A stretch of DNA of 18,880 nt from an uncultured Elusimicrobium sp. Lineage in GTDB: Bacteria; Elusimicrobiota; Elusimicrobia; Elusimicrobiales; Elusimicrobiaceae. Every line of letters begins with the position of its first letter. The stretch's first letter is position 1. The stretch spans positions 1,147 to 20,026 of the forward strand of contig CADAFA010000004.1 in the NCBI GenBank assembly GCA_902787065.1. The letters are read 5' to 3'. Of this stretch, positions 14,824-18,880 are shown in pieces. The position numbers and the translations under genes were made by a program. Below the pieces are notes generated by a model, which saw only the letters and a program-made list of their open reading frames with translations, made no database searches and had not been told where the DNA came from.

Positions 14824-14897
14824 GCGGGCGTGGTTCAATGGTAGAACGCGACCTTGCCAAGGTTGAGACGAGAGTTCGATTCTCTTCGCCCGCTCCA
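14824..14897 (+). tRNA. tRNA-Gly (anticodon GCC)
   Basis: A complete 74-nt cloverleaf: acceptor GCGGGCG pairs with CGCCCGC, the short D-arm is TTC-AATGGTA-GAA, the anticodon stem CGACC/GGTTG surrounds loop TTGCCAA with anticodon GCC, and the T-arm contains AGTTCGATTCT. The discriminator is T and CCA is encoded (14895-14897). Confidence 0.97.
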
Positions 14898-14902
14898 TTT
14901 AG

Positions 14903-14934
14903 AAGCTCTTCTGAAATGAAGGGCTTTTACTTTT
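14903..14934 (+). terminator. Intrinsic terminator after tRNA-Gly
   Basis: AAGCTCTTC (14903-14911) pairs with GAAGGGCTT (14918-14926) around a 6-base loop with one G-U pair, followed by a T-rich tract TTTTACTTTT. It ends the tRNA-Gly transcript. No T-run follows the hairpin on the minus strand, so it is less suited to ending the converging gene. Confidence 0.7.
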
Positions 14935-14950
14935 ATGGAAAATTAATCTA

Positions 14951-15715
14951 CTATATCAAATCAAAGAATTTGACACCGAGTTGTATGTTCCACTCTTTAC
15001 TTTTCAACGCACCTGCCACGTGAAAGCCGGGTTTTAAATAAAATGCCACATTTCCGCGGAACATGAAACCGCCTTCAAATTCTAAATAAATTTCTTTCTT
15101 TCCGTTTTCAAGATTAAAGTAATATTTCGGGTCAACTATAATCCACCAATCGGTTTTTGAAATATAACCGAAATTTGAGCGAAGGCGCAATTTGTTTACT
15201 GTTGCCCTGTCAGAATCACCCCCAAAAGTGTGATAATATTTTGCACCGCCTGCAATAAAAAATCCGCTTGAAAAAGAATATTCCAAAAATGCCGCCGGGC
15301 TTATTTGAAAACGCCCGCAACCTAGATCTGTTCTTGTTGCAGTAGGGGTTGTTAATTCAAGTTGTAAACCATATAAAAGTTGTTTTGTAATATTTCCGCT
15401 ATAATTTGTAGCAAACAAAATATCGCCAAGCCCGTTTACACCTTCATTATTCCCTTCGTTGCGAAGTAAAGGGACTTCAATACCGAAGTCATGTTGGCTT
15501 TCTTTGAATCCGTAATAGAACTTTGTTGTCAGGAAAGTAGATGATACACCGTTTGAATCGTCTATCACGTCTTGCCCCGGGTTAAATTCCAGTGTTGTAT
15601 AATTTTCTGAAGGTCTGGCACCTTTTACCTTTACATCATCATTATTTATCAGCCCGCCAAAGCACGCAAAAGGTAAAACTAAAAGATAAGATATTACAAA
15701 TATTTTTTTTATCAT
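14951..15715 (-). CDS. Outer-membrane beta-barrel protein (phenol MetA-pathway-like family)
   Basis: The 254-residue product starts with a signal peptide (MIKKIFVISYLLVLPFACFG, cleaved near residue 20) and then alternates polar and hydrophobic/aromatic residues in short strands, as in outer-membrane barrels, ending in aromatic-rich FFDLI. NGLGDILFATNY and the later AAFLEYSF and GGAKYYHTF resemble the putative transporter family first named from the MetA pathway of phenol degradation; members are poorly characterised and the name does not imply phenol use. The ATG at 15715 is preferred over an upstream in-frame ATG at 15760 because it begins the signal peptide and has AGGGG six bases upstream. 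It is a single-gene unit, divergent from the HIT gene, and is direct evidence for a diderm envelope. Confidence 0.75.
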   Translation of the reverse strand: MIKKIFVISYLLVLPFACFGGLINNDDVKVKGARPSENYTTLEFNPGQDVIDDSNGVSSTFLTTKFYYGFKESQHDFGIEVPLLRNEGNNEGVNGLGDILFATNYSGNITKQLLYGLQLELTTPTATRTDLGCGRFQISPAAFLEYSFSSGFFIAGGAKYYHTFGGDSDRATVNKLRLRSNFGYISKTDWWIIVDPKYYFNLENGKKEIYLEFEGGFMFRGNVAFYLKPGFHVAGALKSKEWNIQLGVKFFDLI

Positions 15716-15730
15716 AACTACCCCTAGTTC

Positions 15731-15798
15731 ATTATATAATAAATGGACATGAATAAACAAATACTTGCTTGCGTATATGAAGTGATATTTTGTATAAT
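15731..15798. promoter_or_regulatory. Divergent promoters for outer-membrane protein and HIT operon
   Basis: On the minus strand TATAAT (15736-15731) with TTGTTT 18 bases upstream (15760-15755) would give a short leader with Shine-Dalgarno AGGGG before the barrel gene. On the plus strand TTGCGT (15769-15774), 18 bases, then TATAAT (15793-15798) is followed by six bases and the HIT-gene ATG, so that mRNA is probably leaderless. No operator-like inverted repeat is obvious between them. Confidence 0.55.
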
Positions 15799-15804
15799 TT
15801 ATAC

Positions 15805-16143
15805 ATGACTGATTGCATCTTTTGCAAAATAATTGCAGGGGAAATTAAAAGCCAAATCATTTATGAAGATGATTTTTGTGTCGCGTTCAAAGATTTAAAT
15901 CCGCAAGCGCCGACGCATATTTTAATTGTCCCTAAAAAACATATTGAAAATATTGCCACCGCTAATGAGGAAGATGCCTTAATTCTCGGCAAATTACAAC
16001 TTGCGGTAGCAAAAATTGCAAAAGAAAACAATATTAAAGATTTCCGCCTTGTCGCCAATAACGGCAAGGGAGCAGGGCAAAGCGTGATGCACCTCCATTA
16101 CCATTTAATGGCAGGGCGCCGTTTTTTGTGGCCCGCCGGTTAA
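15805..16143 (+). CDS. HIT-family (HinT-like) nucleotide hydrolase
   Basis: The 112-residue protein is a typical Hint-branch histidine triad protein: CIFCKIIAGEI at 4-14, the nucleotide-binding DLNPQAPTHILIVPKKHI near 30-47, and the triad MHLHYH with His96, His98 and His100, His98 being the expected nucleophile. Hint proteins hydrolyse purine nucleoside phosphoramidates and aminoacyl-adenylates. Cys4 and Cys7 could help bind zinc as in some members. The ATG at 15805 has no Shine-Dalgarno but lies six bases after TATAAT; an upstream TTG at 15790 falls before the -10 box. The gene is 28 bases ahead of rpsU with no terminator, so it probably leads the rpsU-dnaG-rpoD operon. Confidence 0.93.
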   Translation: MTDCIFCKIIAGEIKSQIIYEDDFCVAFKDLNPQAPTHILIVPKKHIENIATANEEDALILGKLQLAVAKIAKENNIKDFRLVANNGKGAGQSVMHLHYHLMAGRRFLWPAG

Positions 16144-16171
16144 CCTTTCAAACAAAAGGTGGTGAAAAGTA

Positions 16172-16366
16172 ATGGTATTCGTTAAAGTTCGTGATGCTGA
16201 GCACTTGGAAGAAGCCTTAAAACGCTTCAAAAGAGAATGCGAAAAGAATGGTATTCTTCGCGAAATTAAGAAAAGGGAAACCTATGTTCCCCCAAGTGTT
16301 AGGAGAAAACTTAAATCTCAAGAAGCACAACGTAGAATGAGAAGAACTAAAAGAAAACGCTTTTAG
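16172..16366 (+). CDS. rpsU: 30S ribosomal protein S21
   Basis: The 64-residue, strongly basic protein matches S21 through its length: VFVKVRDAEHLEEALKRFKR, REIKKRETYVPPSVRRKLK and a C-terminal Arg/Lys cluster. S21 binds the 30S subunit near the 3' end of 16S rRNA and assists initiation. AAGGTGGT (16157-16164) provides a good Shine-Dalgarno. The order rpsU-dnaG-rpoD is the macromolecular synthesis operon known from E. coli. A large hairpin just after the stop probably separates its expression level from that of dnaG. Confidence 0.97.
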   Translation: MVFVKVRDAEHLEEALKRFKRECEKNGILREIKKRETYVPPSVRRKLKSQEAQRRMRRTKRKRF

Positions 16367-16377
16367 TCATTATTTGT

Positions 16378-16412
16378 GCAATAGTCCGCTGTATTTTATG
16401 GCGGACTATTGC
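16378..16412 (+). promoter_or_regulatory. 12-bp hairpin between rpsU and dnaG without a T-tract
   Basis: A perfect 12-bp inverted repeat (16378-16389 with 16401-16412) closes an 11-base AT-rich loop in the rpsU-dnaG spacer. It is followed by GCCTAAAAAAC rather than T residues, so it is not a standard terminator. In E. coli a partial terminator lies at the same place and lowers dnaG relative to rpsU; here an RNA processing or 3'-end protection role is equally likely. Confidence 0.7.
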
Positions 16413-16450
16413 GCCTAAAAAACTTGCCTGTTAAAGTTATAAAAACCTCT

Positions 16451-18187
16451 ATGGACCAAAATCTTATTGAAAAAATTAGGGACAGCATTGACATTCTTGA
16501 TCTCGTAAAAGATTATGTGCCTAATGTCAAACGTTCCGGTACTTCTTATAAGGCTTGCTGCCCTTTTCATCAGGAGAAAACCCCTTCTTTTACTATCAGC
16601 CCTGATAAAGGCCTTTATTATTGTTTTGGTTGCCAAACAGGGGGGGATATTTTTGATTTTTTAATGAAGATTGAAAGCCTTTCTTTTAATGAGGCTGTCC
16701 GCAAGCTTGCTGAGCGCGCCGGCCTTGATTGGCATCAAGAAGATCTTTTAAGTGAAGAAGAAAAGGCCCGTTTAAAACTCTATAAATTAATGGATTTTGC
16801 AAAAGAACTTTACCATAAACAATTATTTTCTGAACGGGGAACTCAAGCAAGAAATTATATTAAAAGCCGATCTCTTACAAAAGAAACTGTGGAAAAATTT
16901 TCCCTCGGTTTAAGTTTTTTTGACGGTCTTGCCGCTGCCGCTTTAAAAGCAGGTTTTACTTTTGATGAGCTTAAAAAAACCGGGCTTATTAATTCCAGCC
17001 GCGGTGATCTGTTTAAAAACCGTTTAATGTTCCCGATTTTAAATCATAGGGGGGAAACAGTTGCCCTGGGCGGGCGCGTTTTGGGTGAGGGTATGCCTAA
17101 ATATTTAAATTCCCCTGATACCCCTTTATTTTCAAAAAGCCGTGTTTTATATGCCTTGAATTTTGCCGCCCCAAGTATAAGGAAAGAGGGCCGTGCAGTT
17201 TTGCTTGAAGGTTATATGGATGTTATTGCCGCCCATCAAGCCGGTGTTGAGAATTGCGTTGCACCGCTTGGTACTTCTTTTAATGAAAACCATGCCAAAC
17301 TTTTAAAACGCTATACAGATACCGTTACAGTTTTATTTGATCCGGACGAAGCCGGCCAAAAGGCCTCAAAACGTACGGCCTTAATTTTACTTGAGCAGGG
17401 TTTCTATGTAACCGTTGCCGTCTTACCGGAAGGTTTAGACCCCGATGAATACATAATCAAATACGGAGCTGAAAAATTTAAAGCTATAACCCAAAACGGT
17501 AAAGATATTGTTACTTATCAGTTAGATAAATTTTTAAACGGTGCAAAGACAATTTCGGCAAAAGAAAAATCAGAATTTGCGGCTGAGATTATGGATATAA
17601 TCTCCCGCCAGCAAGATAAAATTATTAAAGCGGAGTGGACTGCGCTTGCCGCAAACCGCTTGGGTATAGAGCAAAGCATAATGCTTGAAAGTTTGGATAA
17701 AAAAGCCAAAACCCCTGCCGTTAAACAGGAAATTATTGAAACAAAACCAGCAAAACAAACTATTCTAAATAACTTTTTGCCTTCTGAAATTTCTTTAGTA
17801 AGAATAATTTTAAAATATCCTGCATACATAACTTTATGCGAGAATTTACAAAATACCCCCTTGCAAAAAACGGAAATTGGCATTATACTTAAAAATGTAG
17901 CGCTCTTATATAAAGAAAACGCTGACGGCTTTGGTTTAACACAAAAATTAATTCAAACCTTGCCGGAATTAAAAGATTTTATTTTGGAACTGCTAGCGAA
18001 AGAACTGCCGCAAGGGCTTAAACCAAAAACTGAAATTCCTGCTCTTATCAAGAGCATGGAGCGTTTTTATTTGCAAAAACGTTATAAAGAATTACAGCAG
18101 CAGTTAAGCTCTTACGGCCCGGGGCAAGTGCCCTTATCACTTTTAAAAGAACAAATAGAAATACAAAAAAAATTAAAGTCAAAGTAA
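16451..18187 (+). CDS. dnaG: DNA primase
   Basis: DnaG makes RNA primers for the replication fork and binds the DnaB helicase. The 578-residue product is full length (E. coli 581). It has the CHC2 zinc-binding site Cys37, His40, Cys58, Cys61 in CPFHQEKTPSF and YYCFGC, the basic region with KYLNSPDTPLFSKS, and a TOPRIM domain around residues 250-330 with LLEGYMDV and VLFDPDEAG. The C-terminal 150 residues, the helicase-binding part, are Lys/Glu-rich and divergent as usual. The ATG at 16451 matches the family start (MDQNLIEKIRDSIDIL) but has no Shine-Dalgarno; TTGs at 16409 and 16424 are in frame and also lack one. Weak translation would suit the low primase need. rpoD follows after 10 bases. 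Confidence 0.96.
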   Translation: MDQNLIEKIRDSIDILDLVKDYVPNVKRSGTSYKACCPFHQEKTPSFTISPDKGLYYCFGCQTGGDIFDFLMKIESLSFNEAVRKLAERAGLDWHQEDLLSEEEKARLKLYKLMDFAKELYHKQLFSERGTQARNYIKSRSLTKETVEKFSLGLSFFDGLAAAALKAGFTFDELKKTGLINSSRGDLFKNRLMFPILNHRGETVALGGRVLGEGMPKYLNSPDTPLFSKSRVLYALNFAAPSIRKEGRAVLLEGYMDVIAAHQAGVENCVAPLGTSFNENHAKLLKRYTDTVTVLFDPDEAGQKASKRTALILLEQGFYVTVAVLPEGLDPDEYIIKYGAEKFKAITQNGKDIVTYQLDKFLNGAKTISAKEKSEFAAEIMDIISRQQDKIIKAEWTALAANRLGIEQSIMLESLDKKAKTPAVKQEIIETKPAKQTILNNFLPSEISLVRIILKYPAYITLCENLQNTPLQKTEIGIILKNVALLYKENADGFGLTQKLIQTLPELKDFILELLAKELPQGLKPKTEIPALIKSMERFYLQKRYKELQQQLSSYGPGQVPLSLLKEQIEIQKKLKSK

Positions 18188-18197
18188 AGGAAAAAAT

Positions 18198-18880
18198 ATG
18201 GCAAAAAACGGTAAAAAATCAAATAAATTAGCGGAATTAGGTAAAGAAAGGGGTTATTTAACCTCTGAAGAAATTTCAAAATCTTTAAGTTCTTCGGAAA
18301 TAGATTCCGAAGATGTAAATGACCTGATTGACTTGGGCATAGATGTTATAAACGACAAAAAGCTTGACCCTTCAATTATTAATGATAGGCCCATGTCATT
18401 AGAAGAAGCTTTGCCGGTAGTAGATGCCTCAAATTCAATTAGGATGTATCTGTCTGAAATGGGTAAAGTTCCCCTTTTAAGCCGTGATGAAGAAATAACT
18501 TTGGCCCGTAATATTCGCGACCGCGAGCAGTATTTAAGGCAACTTGTTTTATCTTCCCCTATTACTATGCGCGAAATTTGCTCTTGGGAAGAACTTGTTG
18601 ACCAAGATGAAATGACCACAAAAGAACTTATGCCCCGCGGTAAAAGGACGGACCGCGAGCTTGCCAACATGCGCAAAAAATTAAAAGAAGCAACCACTTT
18701 AATTGCAAAGCGCGAAAAGGAAATTACCGCCTTAATGATGAAATTAAAAAGCAGCAAATTAAGTTCGGCCTTGGAAAATAAATATACCACCGCTTTGCAA
18801 GCAAAACAAAAAGAAGTTGTTGACAGAATCACAAAACTTAATTTAAACCAAAACAAAATCAAACGTTTAACAAACAAAAT
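18198..18880 (+). CDS. rpoD: RNA polymerase primary sigma factor RpoD, C-terminus cut by window
   Basis: An open frame of 227 codons runs from the ATG at 18198 off the right edge. The start KLAELGKERGYLTSEEI (residues 11-27) is sigma-70 region 1.1, and SIRMYLSEMGKVPLLSRDEEI followed by TLARNI (about 80-106) is region 1.2, which identifies the primary sigma factor. The part from about 125 to the edge is a charged, coiled, Lys/Glu-rich non-conserved insert between regions 1.2 and 2, as in many group-1 sigmas. Regions 2-4, which read the promoter boxes, lie outside the window. AAAGGA (18186-18191) gives a Shine-Dalgarno overlapping the dnaG stop. The place after dnaG completes the macromolecular synthesis operon. 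Confidence 0.94.
   Translation, partial: MAKNGKKSNKLAELGKERGYLTSEEISKSLSSSEIDSEDVNDLIDLGIDVINDKKLDPSIINDRPMSLEEALPVVDASNSIRMYLSEMGKVPLLSRDEEITLARNIRDREQYLRQLVLSSPITMREICSWEELVDQDEMTTKELMPRGKRTDRELANMRKKLKEATTLIAKREKEITALMMKLKSSKLSSALENKYTTALQAKQKEVVDRITKLNLNQNKIKRLTNK

Noticed and set aside
17518..17883. 121-codon minus-strand frame
   Set aside because: It lies antisense to the dnaG C-terminal region and has no start signal or recognisable features.
18254..18877. 207-codon minus-strand frame at the right edge
   Set aside because: It is antisense to rpoD, which has regions 1.1 and 1.2 and a Shine-Dalgarno; the Ser/Phe-rich translation has no family features.
1..18880. CRISPR arrays, insertion sequences, prophage genes or toxin-antitoxin pairs
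   Set aside because: No spaced direct repeats, transposase or phage proteins were seen. The lone mazG is the pyrophosphohydrolase and has no mazEF next to it.

Overview
The window is AT-rich (roughly one third G+C by eye) bacterial chromosome, densely packed with housekeeping genes. It comes from a diderm: there is an outer-membrane beta-barrel-like protein and a meso-diaminopimelate pathway linked to a Mur ligase. The housekeeping content, low G+C and anaerobe-type enzymes (cysteine desulfidase, GlcD/GlcF-type flavo-iron-sulfur genes, DsbD/CcdA-like thiol exchanger) would suit a gut-type Elusimicrobiota-like lineage. That placement is a guess; no rRNA or marker comparison could be run.

Layout. 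(1) 1-2394, minus strand: a tight operon radC, cysteine desulfidase, TrmJ-like RNA methyltransferase (cut by the window edge), joined by 4-nt and 1-nt overlaps. (2) 2421-2857: an apparently independent minus-strand transcription unit of about 400 nt with a TTGACA/TATACT promoter, many hairpins and an intrinsic terminator, but no recognisable protein and no hallmarks of tmRNA, RNase P RNA, SRP RNA or 6S RNA that I could find. This is the best candidate for something undescribed. (3) 3034-3109: tRNA-Ala(GGC) with its own promoter, then a terminator shared with the converging genes. (4) 3163-5995, minus: a GlcD-GlcE-like fusion followed by a shortened GlcF-like iron-sulfur protein. (5) 6025-7239, plus: a PPP-type phosphatase and MazG. 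(6) 7226-8931, minus: SppA signal peptide peptidase and a YIP1-like membrane protein. (7) 8990-14775, plus: a compact operon dapA, aspartate kinase, asd, dapB, Mur ligase, thioredoxin-DsbD/CcdA fusion, mostly joined by ATGA overlaps. (8) 14824-14897: tRNA-Gly(GCC). (9) 14951-15715, minus: outer-membrane protein. (10) 15805-18880, plus: HIT-family protein followed by the classical rpsU-dnaG-rpoD macromolecular synthesis operon; rpoD runs off the window.

How the genes work together. The dapA-lysC-asd-dapB block supplies four early steps from aspartate to tetrahydrodipicolinate, and the adjacent Mur ligase couples this to peptidoglycan precursor synthesis. The kinase has no ACT regulatory domains, and the kinase, Asd and DapB are all shorter than usual. 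The rpsU-dnaG-rpoD block links translation, replication priming and transcription initiation; a strong hairpin between rpsU and dnaG probably sets their relative expression. A recurring promoter design, TATAAT followed by exactly six bases and then the ATG with no Shine-Dalgarno, is seen at several operon-first genes and suggests leaderless mRNAs, while operon-internal genes carry good Shine-Dalgarno sequences.
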